A stretch of DNA of 40,748 bases from Bimuria novae-zelandiae CBS 107.79 (lineage: Eukaryota > Ascomycota > Dothideomycetes > Pleosporales > Didymosphaeriaceae): contig ML976657.1 in NCBI GenBank assembly GCA_010015655.1, positions 270,784-311,531 of the forward strand, in the 5' to 3' direction. Both the position numbers and the translations under genes were made by a program. Shown piece after piece: positions 11,078-21,800 of the stretch (position 1 is the first letter of the stretch; each line of letters starts with the position of its first letter). Under the pieces are notes generated by a model. It searched no databases, was not told where the DNA came from, and saw nothing but the letters and a program-made list of their open reading frames with translations.

Positions 11078-13029
11078 TCAAAGCGTATAAGTAAACTCAG
11101 GGTTCTCCTTGTCCGTCAAATCCAGCCACTCCTGGTTCTCCAGCTTCACATAACCCGGCGCGTTCCGGATCGCGGCTTTCTTCTTGTTTTGGGAGACGCA
11201 GTAGAAGTGGATGAAGACCATGATGGCGAGGCACAGGCCGTAGCACACGATGATTGTGATTTCGGCAGGTACGTAGCGCGGGGCGTCTTGGGAGCGGAAG
11301 GTTTGTGGGCCTGTGTACAGAACAAAGCCTCGGGGTTAGTATTTGCTCCTTTTTCTTACTGAGGTAGAGGGAGGATATGTGGTGGGGAAGGACCGGAGAG
11401 AGGGACGCACCAATAATGTTTCCAGTGCAGTAACCGATTAGGAAAAACGCAGCGACGGTCGTCTTCTTCGTGTACCCTGCGACGTTGGACGCGATGAGGC
11501 TGAGAATGGCGACAAAGGGGGTGGGGCTCGCTTGCGTGAGGTAGTAGCCTGCGAGGCGGCCGCTGTTGGCGGAGAGGGGCAGCGCGACGATGAGGATCAT
11601 GCCGAGGAGGGCTAGCAGCATGCCCGACATGGATATGAGAATGCGGTAGCCAAACCTTCAACGCGATTAGTTCTGCCGAGCGCTGGTGTATAGCTGTTAG
11701 GAGAGTGGTATGGGAACGTACTTATCACCTGCCCAGCCGCACACGATGAGCGCGACGATCTCGACTGCGCCGCCAGGGGTCCCGTAGAGGAGAGACTCTT
11801 CGGGTGTGTACCCGAAGCCTACGATGAGCTGCGAGAAGAAGTTTGAGAGGCCGCCGTTGGGAATGTCGGCGATGAGGGCGTAGAAGAAGAATGCCCAGCT
11901 TAAGGGGTCAAGGAGGGCTTCTTTCAATTGATACCATTTGAAATGCTTGTTGCCTACACCCTGGCCGTTTACTCTGATGCGCTCGATGGCGAGGATCTGG
12001 TCTTCCTTGCTGAGCCAGCGGCAGTTAAGCTGGTTGTCTGGGACGATCCACAAGAAAATGAGACCGATGGTGGAGGTGAGGACGCCGGTTACGAGGAAGA
12101 TGATCCTCCAGGGTTCCATGATGGTGCCGTGTTTGCGGGAGCCCACGGCGATGCCATAGGCTACGAGACCACCGAAGATCTATAGATGACGATGAGCAGA
12201 GAGTGTATTAAGAGAGAAATGGAAGGTACCTGAGCAAAGCCGTTGAAACTGAACCAAATGCCCGTCCTGAGACCTTGCTCTCTCTTCGTGTACCACTGGC
12301 TCGTGAACAGTGCGAAGCCAGGCGTGACAGCGGCCTCGAAAACGCCTAGAAAGAAACGGATCGCAATGGCTCCGGAATAGTTGTTGACAGCGGCGAAGCA
12401 CGATAGCACAATGCCCCACATGATGATGTTGAAGGCCGCTATCAAAATGTGAGTACATACGCATCAGACCATGGTGACATAGACATACAGTACTTCCCAA
12501 GTGGTAGCCGTTGCAGCAATCGAGTAGTTGGATACTCCCAGGCTAGGTACCCAAAGTAGAACAAACTTGAAAGCCATGAGTACTCTGAGCCAGAAATGCC
12601 TATCCCACTCTTGAGTTTGTCGTCCGAATGTGGTAGTTTGAGACCCATGATGGAAGCATAGCTTAAAGTTGTTTTATCAAGGTAGTTTAGACCGTAGACG
12701 ATGCATAGAATCTGCACCTTCCATCAGCTCCGCGTACCATGAGAGAGTTTGAGAGCAGTTCGAGCCAATCAAAGGAGTTAACGGTTGGAGAAGGTACTCA
12801 CAGGCATCAAATGTTTATCAATCTTCCGCAACAGCCTCCTATTCGTCACCTCGCTCAGCTCCAACGTCTGCCCTTCATAGCCCTCAAACGCCTTCATCGC
12901 CGTATCCGCATCGTGCGAATGTTTCAAGATCTTGTCGTCGATGTGCTGCACCAGTTCGGCCGGTGGGGCATCGACCACCGATCCCTTCTCTTCATAGGGT
13001 GGGCTCATCGTGTCTTTTCCCGAAGCCAT
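11078..13029 (-). CDS. MFS permease of the Dal5/allantoate (anion:cation symporter) family
   Basis: Six exons (13029-12802, 12711-12489, 12438-12230, 12179-11722, 11655-11411, 11310-11078) join to 531 residues; introns are 90, 50, 50, 66 and 100 nt. A charged cytosolic N-terminus (about 76 residues, ending RRLLRKIDKHLMP) is followed by YGLNYLDKTTLSYA. This K-x-D-x-x-L-M-P..N-x-x-D-K-T pattern marks the Dal5/Tna1/Fen2/Vht1 group. Other family blocks are WEYPTTRLLQRLPLGKY, FEAAVTPGFALFTSQWYTKR, GLRTGIWFSFNGFAQ and WRIIFLVTGVLT. About twelve hydrophobic segments fit. The C-terminus ends GYVKLENQEWLDLTDKENPEF, also usual for the group. These proteins import small acids or vitamins (allantoate, nicotinate, pantothenate, biotin) with protons at the plasma membrane; the substrate cannot be read from sequence. 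The start is the first in-frame ATG with a plausible N-terminus. A second ATG 21 bp downstream (MSPPYEEK) is possible. Confidence 0.92.
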
Positions 13030-13355
13030 GGGCGCGACTGGGTAAAGCAAAGGTGCCTACCTGTCGCGTGACGAAGTGCGTGAGATATAGAAGAGCGCTC
13101 GAAATGCGACAGTAGTTCACAGACTTGTAGACGCGAAGCGTACATAACCCCTCTTTGCGCGTCCTCCAGGCGCCACTATCACGTCCTACCACCCGGGGCT
13201 TAGATAGCGTTGTACAGGGTCTCCTATATCGGATTGATTGCTTTCGATTCGTCTTTTCACCCTTCAAACGCCCAAGCGGATTCGGCTTCCCATCTTGGAC
13301 ATCTTGCAGCGATAAGATGTTACATCCCTGCTCATTTTCCTAACAACTGCGAGGT
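13030..13355. other. Upstream region of the MFS gene
   Basis: This 326-bp GC-normal stretch lies between the MFS start codon and the insertion site of the mariner-like element. It should contain the MFS core promoter. No coding signal or recognised motif is seen. Confidence 0.5.
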
Positions 13356-13486
13356 TACAAAGGGTAATCTCAATAAAGTCGGCCGTCACGTGCAGCAGGG
13401 ATTCCTGCAGGGGTAGCAACTTCAAAAGTCGGGCATCTTAATTCCATCTAAAGTATGAGCAAATACACCCAAATAAGATGTTCTAA

Positions 13487-14401
13487 TTATGCTGTAAAGT
13501 TGTTCTGGCCACCTGCGTCCTCGCAGAGCTCTGCAACGCGCATAAAGTAGGTGGGATGAAACTTTTCGACCATATACTGCCTGAGTGTCTTATCACCTTG
13601 CCAGACCTCCTTTTTGGCCTCCTTGGAACTTGATAGGCATTCGTAACTTGCCAAAAAACCTTCTAGACGCCCAAAACAGCGCTCAATTTGGTGTAAGTCT
13701 GGTGAATTAGGAGGCTAAGGGCCAAACTTAATTCCTAGAGCTTTAATTTCTAGCTAGTAGTACTAGAGGCCTAGTAAGTATAAGTAAATATTATTTTAAA
13801 TTAAATAAATAATTACGTCTTAGTTATTATCGCGTATAGCGCAGTAATAAAGGAATAGGTGTTTCTTAAGTATATTCTCTACGTACTAGATACCATTTAT
13901 ACCCTTCCCTCCTTTACATACAAACTCCTCTATTTTAAAGAACTTTTAATAATAAAAGGTTTCTTAATACCTGCGCGAAGAGCTCTACCTTTCTTACTAG
14001 TAGCCTTATTAGTAGCTTAGCGTTAACTATTATTATAAGCAATATTATAGTTAATTTCTTATAATTACTACTTCTTATAAGTACTAGCGATAGTCGCGCA
14101 AAAGCGTTTAACCTTAAGGGCCTCCTTTACTATATTATTTATATAGAAGTCACGTTATATAAGGTTTTTATAGCTTATATCATTGTCTTAAGCCTAAATA
14201 ACGTAAGGGCGTTAATAAGAGTAAGTAGTATTAGTTAAAGTAGTAGCGTAAATTATAAAACTAAATTTAGATAGCGTTACAGGCAGTGCGTAGACATTAC
14301 TATTTTATTTAACTAATCCTAAAATCCTTTACTTTCCGCCACGTATATTACTCCTACTAATAGACTTAGAGGTCTTATTATAGCAAACGAATATAATGCG
14401 T
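13487..14401 (-). pseudogene. Tc1/mariner-type transposase, C-terminal part
   Basis: The minus-strand frame ends at TAA 13489-13487. Its last 75 codons or so are uninterrupted and start with PPNSPDLHQIERCFGRLEGF, the Pro-x-x-Ser-Pro-Asp-Leu-x-x-Ile-Glu block. That block holds the third catalytic residue of Tc1/mariner DD[E/D] transposases. Just upstream, the segment LIQNNIYLYLL stands where the family has an (Q)DNA-x-x-H block, so the second catalytic Asp appears changed to Asn. Further upstream (13740-14401) the frame is riddled with TAA and TAG, then enters the N gap, so the N-terminus is not visible. The gene is clearly dead. Confidence 0.82.
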
Positions 14402-14896
14402 NNNNNNNNNNNNNNNNNNNNNNNNNNNNNNNNNNNNNNNNNNNNNNNNNNNNNNNNNNNNNNNNNNNNNNNNNNNNNNNNNNNNNNNNNNNNNNNNNNN
14501 NNNNNNNNNNNNNNNNNNNNNNNNNNNNNNNNNNNNNNNNNNNNNNNNNNNNNNNNNNNNNNNNNNNNNNNNNNNNNNNNNNNNNNNNNNNNNNNNNNNN
14601 NNNNNNNNNNNNNNNNNNNNNNNNNNNNNNNNNNNNNNNNNNNNNNNNNNNNNNNNNNNNNNNNNNNNNNNNNNNNNNNNNNNNNNNNNNNNNNNNNNNN
14701 NNNNNNNNNNNNNNNNNNNNNNNNNNNNNNNNNNNNNNNNNNNNNNNNNNNNNNNNNNNNNNNNNNNNNNNNNNNNNNNNNNNNNNNNNNNNNNNNNNNN
14801 NNNNNNNNNNNNNNNNNNNNNNNNNNNNNNNNNNNNNNNNNNNNNNNNNNNNNNNNNNNNNNNNNNNNNNNNNNNNNNNNNNNNNNNNNNNNNNNN
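14402..14896. other. Assembly gap (495 N)
   Basis: This is a run of N inside the mariner-like element. The true length is unknown. Open frames that cross it carry no information. Confidence 1.
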
Positions 14897-14988
14897 TCTT
14901 GGAGGCTCGGAGACTCTGTTCCGCTAGTGACGCGCTAGCGTCTTGGCAAGTCACATGACGGCCGGCTTTATTGAGATTACCCTTTGTA

Positions 14989-15288
14989 CAAGCGCAAGTC
15001 GATGATAACAGATCCGCGGGGGAAGAGCGCAACGCTCGGAGAAATGCCGCTGCCGATCAGCGGATGCGGAGGCGGCGATCGACTATGCTGCAAGAGGAAG
15101 GCATGAAGGAGAACCAACTGTTAAAGAGAGCGGATCGGAAGTTGTTTTGAATCCGTCGACGAGGATTGAACATAACACTTGTTATTGCATGGGTGCAGGG
15201 CTACTCAGGTGCAGGCAATGTGAGAGAGGTGAGTGTCGATAGTCGTGCGGTGACGTGAGGCTACCGCCTCACGTTTCTGGATTTAGGG
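14989..15288. other. GC-normal spacer between two DNA transposons
   Basis: About 300 bp of ordinary composition separate the mariner-like element from the left end of the pogo-like element. A short inverted repeat, GTGAGGCTACCGCCTCAC, lies near 15255-15272. No gene is seen. This is probably original genomic DNA. Confidence 0.55.
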
Positions 15289-15773
15289 TACCGTGTCTCG
15301 GCAGTCAGTGCGCAACATCACTCAATGCGTGATCGCGCACCTACTTTAACGCGCCATAACTCCACTAATATAGACCTAATTATCGGCGCGATAGCAGCCA
15401 TTAAATTATAAAAATAAAAATAAAAATTTATATAATAAAATTACTAAATAATTTAGCGTTATATATTTTATATTAATACATAAGCACTAATGCATTACGT
15501 AGACACGTGTAATTACTAATACTACGCGCTATATACTTAGCCTATAATAAAAAAAGTTGCTCTTATAATATATTAAACGCCTTACTAAACGTGGCCTTTC
15601 GTCTACATAGTATATAATATAGAACTTTACGTTCTATATTACTTAAAAGAATATAAGTATATTTTAAATTAATTACCTTATTAAGCGTAACATCAACGCC
15701 TTAATATTACGCTAAATAATTAAAATTAATAGTAATTACTGTAACGCTAATTCAAAGGCAAAATATAAGCTTT

Positions 15774-15996
15774 TGTCAGATTTGATAGTGTTCTGTCACT
15801 TTGAGATAATGCAATGATGAGAATTTGATGGATGTGATGATTGATTGATGATGTTCGTGTTCTGTGTTCCTGGAATGCAGATGTGTGCGAGGCTCCAAAT
15901 AAGTGCCGCTGCAGCGCTAGCCCTATTTAGAATAGTACAAAAGAGAGAGTGCTCCAGCCTTATATCCACAACAGATAGAGGCTATATAATCGGACA
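15774..15996 (-). mobile_element. Solo LTR related to the Copia element, little mutated
   Basis: This 223-bp unit runs from TGTCAGATTTGATAG to ATAATCGGACA and is flanked by the exact 5-bp duplication GCTTT (15769-15773 and 15997-16001). Its reverse complement begins TGTCCGATTA and ends ATCTGACA, matching the ends of the Copia LTRs at 23355 and 28426. Only the outer parts match; the middle differs. It has near-normal composition inside a heavily mutated transposase, so it arrived late or escaped RIP. Confidence 0.88.
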
Positions 15997-16509
15997 GCTT
16001 TATTTTAAGCTTTTATATAAGAAAATTGTAAAGTATAGTATAGAGCTTTATTATTATTATAATATATATAAGAAAGGCTTCCTCCTTAGTATTACTAGCT
16101 ACTTAAAAAGGATTTTTAATAGGCCTCTATATAAGAGTCGCTAAGTAAGGTAATATATATAAAATAATAAATATTAGTTGACCTTAATTATCGCATGTAC
16201 ATACACTAATAAATCTACTATTAATTTATTATTAATTTATTAATTTAACGCTAGGAGCCTATAATTAAGCTAAGTAAAAAAATTATTTTTAATATTATAA
16301 AGTCTTTATTACTTTATCTCCCTCTAGCTAGTTAAATAATAAGATAGGCCTTTAATAGCTTTAATAAGTATTTAATCACTGTATAAGAAAGAAAGCTAAA
16401 AAGGCTTAATAAGTATACTAACTTTTAATTCTTAATAGCTATAGGTCTTACGTTACTACAGATTTTATTAACTATTATAATTAGAATAAAATCCTCTTAA
16501 CTATATTTC

Positions 16510-16937
16510 TGTTAGGATCCACGATCCAACATAAGGATAGCGAACTATTTTATACTTAGTCATAGTGGGTACATGTAGAGATACCCTTGTCTTCGCTTGT
16601 CGCGTTGTCAGCGCTTACGAAGTCATGTGACTATTCTTCAGAAAACACTTGTTGGAGAGCGCTCAAGGAAGAGCGCTCGCTAGCGAGCAGTCTAGGACTA
16701 GTATATAGGAATACTAGAGATAGACTCTCTATCTTTATATTTAACCTTATTTATTAATCTATTATTTAGATTATACTTAAGCATTATTAATTTATTTATA
16801 AGTATATATTACTTTTAATACTAATATTCTATTAATACGCGTAAGCTATTAATAACCTCTTTCTTGCCTTACTAGTACTCTTACACGAGAACTAACCTTA
16901 GCCCCTAAGGGACTAGCTACCCCCTAGGGACTTAATA
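16510..16937 (+). mobile_element. Solo LTR, family A copy 2
   Basis: The unit starts TGTTAGGATCC and ends CTTAATA (RIP-altered from CCTAACA). An exact 5-bp duplication, ATTTC, lies at 16505-16509 and 16938-16942. The first 210 bp are GC-normal and contain AGTCATGTGACT near 16621 and palindromes built on GAGCGCTC. The remainder is AT-rich and matches the end of the copy at 1243. The empty site is visible at the equivalent point (about 32975) of the second pogo-like element. Confidence 0.9.
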
Positions 16938-17943
16938 ATTTCTTTTTTATTTAACGCATACGTTATAGCCTTTTAACGTATATATATTTAAGTCTCTCTT
17001 AGCTACCTACTCTAACGAGCTTAATACCTATCTTTATAAAAGCCAAAAACTATTAATAGTTACTAAAAAAGACTTTTTTAATACTCTTTTAAGGGCCTAA
17101 ACTACGTTAACTATGCTATAATTAATTACTAAAACCTTTAAATATACAGGTATCTTACTACTAGATCTTATACCTATTCTTAAGTAATTTGATAGAGAGT
17201 CCTCTCTAGTAGTAAAATTATAAAAGAGTTTAATATTAGTACTTAGCGTATTAAATTAGCGTAAAATAGAGTAACTATTACGCTTTATTATTAAAAATAT
17301 TATAACTAAAGAGTTATATAATCTTAGCTAGATAATATACTAAATTTTTATATAAAAGTAACTCTTAGAGTACGAGAATAAGGACCTTTAAAAGGCCCTA
17401 AAGGAAAAAAAATAGTATTAAATAAAAAGTGAGACTTTACTATTAGAGTAACTTATAAAGTAGTATAAAAAAGCTATTTTTTAATTACTTACTTTAGTAT
17501 AAAAAGCGCACGATTTTCTTAGTTAGTAAAATGCTTAAAAGGAATAATTATAACTTTAAAAACATTAGTAATAAAAGGTATAAAAAGCTGATAAATAGCT
17601 TAAAGCTTATTTACTTTAAAAAAAGAAGTGTTACGTAAGTAGTAGCTAAAAATATACGTGCTAAGGAGAGAGCTAATTAAGCTACTAAGTAATACTTTTA
17701 TTAATAAGCTTATAAGACTTAATAATAACTTTAAAGATATCTTAAAATTGCTAAAAAGGGAAGTTAGAGAGTCCTAAAAGCTACTTATAAGGTTATAAAG
17801 AGGAAGAAATCTACGCTAGCACCTCTACGCGTTAATATAATAATATTTATATTATTAATGCTATTATCGCGTAGTAGCTATCTAGTTAGAACACTAAGTA
17901 GATATCTATAATCTAAGTTGCTAGAAATTATCTACAGACCTAG

Positions 17944-18868
17944 TGTTACAAGGACTCTACGTACCTAAGCCTATTCCAGGTTAGGGAGGATAGGTTGAGG
18001 GTAGGACGCCTTGCAGATATTTAGTAGTTAAAAGCTAATAATAGCTATAAGGTAGGTTTAGAAATAATCTGTTAGGATCTGAGATCCAAGGAAGGCTGTA
18101 CCGGTTTTGTACTTAATCTCTTATATTATTCGCTAGGAATGACTGGTCATTTGCGACTACGCCGCATGGTGCTAAGTCACGTAACTACTCTCCAGAGAGT
18201 GCTCTGCAGAGAGCGCTCGCCAGCGAGCAGTCTAAGACCTGTATATAGGGATACAATAATAGACTTCTATTATCGTATTTAATCTGTTTACTAATCTATT
18301 GTTTAGATTTAACTTAGGCCCTCGTATTAATTTAATTATGCTATATATACCTTTAATACTAATACCTTATTAATACGCGTAAGCTATTAATACCTCTTAT
18401 TTATATTACTAATACTTTTGCCTAAGAACTAATCCTTATTCCTTTAAGACTAGCTATCCCAAAGGGCTTAACATAATCTAATTCTATAACAAACTATAGA
18501 ATAACTAACTAAGAAGTTTACTAATCTATTATAGGAGATATACTCCTAGTATGTTAAATTAACTATAAAGAGTAGGAGAAGTATAGAGAAATTATTAAAC
18601 TATATACTATTTATTCTAATTCTTACTATTATTAAAATTATTATTATAGTCTTACTAAGATCTCTCTCTTAGAGGTAGTCCCTAAGACTTACTATAGTCT
18701 TAACTCTTATACGAGACTTCTTATTTATACGGGACGTTATTATATGCTTACTTATCTAAGCTGTCCTACACTATTATATATTCCTTAAGCATAGTTATTT
18801 TGCTAATAATAACTCTCTTAGCATAATTATTTAATTCTATTATTTCTGTAAGGTTCGTAATTATAATA
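17944..18868 (-). repeat. Gypsy 3' LTR (left), split by a nested solo LTR
   Basis: It begins TGTTACAAGG and ends TATAATA, a RIP-altered form of the CGTAACA seen at the right LTR. It can be aligned to 31334-31851 along its whole length once 18070-18473 and one TAATC are removed. Confidence 0.88.
18070..18473 (+). mobile_element. Solo LTR, family A copy 3, inside the Gypsy LTR
   Basis: The 404-bp unit starts TGTTAGGATCTGAG and ends GGCTTAACA. It is flanked by the exact duplication TAATC (18065-18069 and 18474-18478). The uninterrupted target is visible in the right Gypsy LTR (GGAATAATCTAATTTTATAA near 31450). The first 180 bp are GC-normal, with AGTCACGTAACT near 18174; the rest is AT-rich. 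Confidence 0.92.
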
Positions 18869-21800
18869 CTACCCCCCTTTTTAAAGTTATTATCTTAATA
18901 CTTTACTTTATCGTGTTGCTATACTATTAGCGCGTAGGTTTTAGTTCTTATAAAGGTATATATCCTTACTTTTTAAGGCAAGTTATAGCCTCTTTTAGAT
19001 TTTTCTTAACTTGCTAATTATACTAAAAGCTCTTTATTTATCTATTACTACCTATCGTGCACGTGCGGATAAGGTAGAATCTTAGGATCTTAAAATAATA
19101 TCTAGTTATAAGCGCTATTAGAAGATAAAGCTATATTACTTTATAGATACTACTTTTAGAGAGTGTACTAGTTATATTTCTATTTATGCTCCGTGTAGTC
19201 TATAGGTTCCCAAAAAAGATTAGGAGCGTATTTAGAAAGAGAAGCGTAATAAGCGTCTAAATTTACTTATAGCTAAAAAGCGTTAAGCGCTAGCTACTAA
19301 AAAGTCTACTTACTTAGCGTTTATAACTACTTATCTTTGTTATAAACTCACTAACGTTAAAGAGAAAAAATCTAGTTATGCTTAGCACAATCTCCGTGTT
19401 GCTAATATAATAAAGCTTCTAAAATAGCAAAGAGAGAAGGAAGACTTAAAGGGTATAATTACTACTAATATTTATATACTATTATAACTCGCACCTCTAG
19501 GGGCTAACTTAAGCTAGTTATAGGCTAATGCTTTTATACTTAATTTTAATTTTTTATTTATTTTTCAATGTTTCCTCCTTCCTTGCCAATTTTCTGTCTA
19601 AGGGTATTATTAGTAGTAATTTATTACTAATTTTTTGTAGTTTATAAGATTTTCCTTTAGTTTTTAAGTATTATATTATTCCAGCCATCCTTTTTATTTA
19701 ACTAAGTATTTAAGCTAATCCTAGATTATCTTTAGGTTCCTAATTTTTTTGGCCTTGTATTTGTCGTCTTATAGGTCTAACTAGATTTTAACTAAAGCGT
19801 CTAGGGATGCTAGTTTTAAAAGTAATTTATAAAATATAGGATATATCTTTATACCTAGTAATAGAAGTAGTTTAGTTATAATAGGTCCCTTAGTTTCCTA
19901 TACTTTAAAAGAGCTTACTTAGAGGTAATTTAGTTTTCTGCTAAGTTATTTTATCCTTAGATTTTTTTATAATAGGAAGACTTTATTTCCCCTCTTAAAG
20001 GTTAGTCCCTTAATCCTTTACTTATTTACGTTTTTAGATACTGTAAGAGCTTGTTAGGTAATTTATTCTCTTAGGATTTTATAAAGTTTCCTTATATTTT
20101 AAGCTTTATTTTAGGCCCTTATAGAAATGCTTTTTATATCTCTTAAATCTTAATAAGTAACTAGCTTATATCCATAGTTAGCATAGTATAGGGAGTACTA
20201 TATTATTCCTAATCGTATGTTGTTGTACGCTGGCTAGGCTATTAGTATTAACTCTACTTAATTATCTTGTTATTTATTAACATAGAACTATAGGTATTAT
20301 TTTAAGATTTAATTTATACGTTCTATTTGTCTATTGGTCTAGGGGTAGAAACTTATTAAGAGTTTTTTATTAATACCTAGAGCTTCTGTAAAGGTATCTA
20401 AGTATTTAGATATAAAGAGCTTGTTTCTATCTATAATAAATTCCTTTAGTAGTCTATATTCTGCGAACACTGGATTGTCTACTTTATAGGTTAGTTCTTC
20501 TACTATTATAGATTTTTTATAGGTCTGAACTTAGCTACTTTTATTAAATAGTCTACTACTACTATAATAGTATCGCATATACGTTTCGTTCCTAGCTATA
20601 GTAATTTTAGGAGTTTTACTATAAAGTCTATTATTACACTTTACTATAGTTGTTTAGCTACTTATAGTAGCTATAATAGTCTATAAGGCTTATGTTTTTT
20701 TAGTTTATTTTTATGGCATGCTAAATAGTTACTTATAACCTTAGTTACTATCTACTTAAGTTTAGGAATAGTATATTTATTCGCGATTTAACGTATTATT
20801 TTTTTAATACCTAGGTATTCTTATTCTCTAAGTTTATGTAGCCTTCTAATTAGGGTTTCCTTATACCCTAGTTTCATAATAAGTCTATTTCTATGATCTC
20901 CTCGTGTTTTATTAATTCTGTTTTAGAATAGGTTTATATTTCTCGCATTGTTTCGTCGTAAGTCAACTATAGTCCTAAAAGTCGTGTACCTTTAGTCTAG
21001 TATAATGTAGGCTAGTAGCACGGACCTTAATTATTAGTTAGTTATATTTAATAGTTATATTATTCCTTACCTGTAATACTACGTTGTGTAGCTCTAGTTT
21101 ATCTTTAGTAAGGGTTAATCTTCTACTTAAGGCGTCCGCTACGCTATTAAGCGTTTCTAGTTAATAGTATATTATAAAGTTAAAATTTACTAAGAATTTA
21201 ATTTATTATATTTGTCTTTAGTGAAGCTTCTTAGTTAATATAAAGCTAGTAAGGTTTTAGTAGTCTATTTATACCTCTATTTTAAAGCGTATTCTAGTAA
21301 ATTAAGCTTCTTATTATTTAAAGATATTTACTATACTAAGTAGTTCCTTATTATAAACGTTATAGTTAAGTTTTACTCCCGAGAACTTTCTTAAATAGAA
21401 GAATACTAGCCTCTATTTCTTATCTTTACACTATTATAAGAGTATTACTCCTAGTGCGTAATTTAATGCGTTTATTTTTATCCTTATAGGTCTTTTTAGA
21501 TCGTGTATTTCTAATAGTAGCGCTTATAAAAAAAAAAAGCGTTTTTAGCTTCTTAAAAGCTTCTCTAGCCTCTTTAGTAAAGCCTGTCTACTTATCTTTC
21601 TTTATAAGTTTTGTTATTAGTACTATAGTCTTAGAGTAGTTCTTAATAAACTTCTAGTAGAAGTTGGTAAATCCTAAGAAGGACTAAATATCTTTTACTA
21701 ACTTAAATTCTAACTATTCCTGTATAGTAGTAATCTTTTTAAGGTCTATAGCTACACCGCCCCGTAAGATAATAAATCCTAGGTACTCTATTTTTATAAC

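Larger units (their letters stand above)
13358..14986 (-). mobile_element. Tc1/mariner-like DNA transposon (contains an assembly gap)
   Basis: Terminal inverted repeats of about 34 bp (starting CAAAGGGTAATCTCAATAAA, two mismatches between ends) lie at 13358-13391 and 14953-14986. Each is flanked by TA (13356-13357 and 14987-14988), the target duplication of this superfamily. The 1629-bp length includes 495 N. The encoded transposase lies on the minus strand. Composition is mixed: the first 370 bp and the last 90 bp are GC-normal, while the middle is TA-rich. Confidence 0.85.
15345..17870 (+). pseudogene. Pogo/Fot1-type transposase of element 1, RIP-damaged and split by two LTRs
   Basis: The plus-strand reading starts near 15345 (ITPLI, then a helix-rich region with QYIKRLTKRGL, typical of the Fot1 N-terminus and CENP-B-like DNA-binding domain). 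A solo LTR interrupts it at 15774-15996. It resumes after 15997 with YYYNIYKKGFLLSITSYLKR, the position where relatives have N-M-D-E-K-G-F with the first catalytic Asp. A second LTR (16510-16937) interrupts it again, and the frame can be followed in fragments to about 17870. The same landmarks appear in the same order in the copy at 32040-33930, which lacks both LTR insertions. Stops are TAA and TAG throughout. Confidence 0.8.

Noticed and set aside
14319..15032. Open frames of 180-237 codons spanning the N run
   Set aside because: Most residues are unknown because the sequence is N. The flanking parts are a transposon remnant and unrelated DNA.
15845..16144. 99-codon open frame
   Set aside because: It fuses part of a solo LTR to the resumed transposase reading across the GCTTT duplication, so it is a product of the insertion and not a gene.
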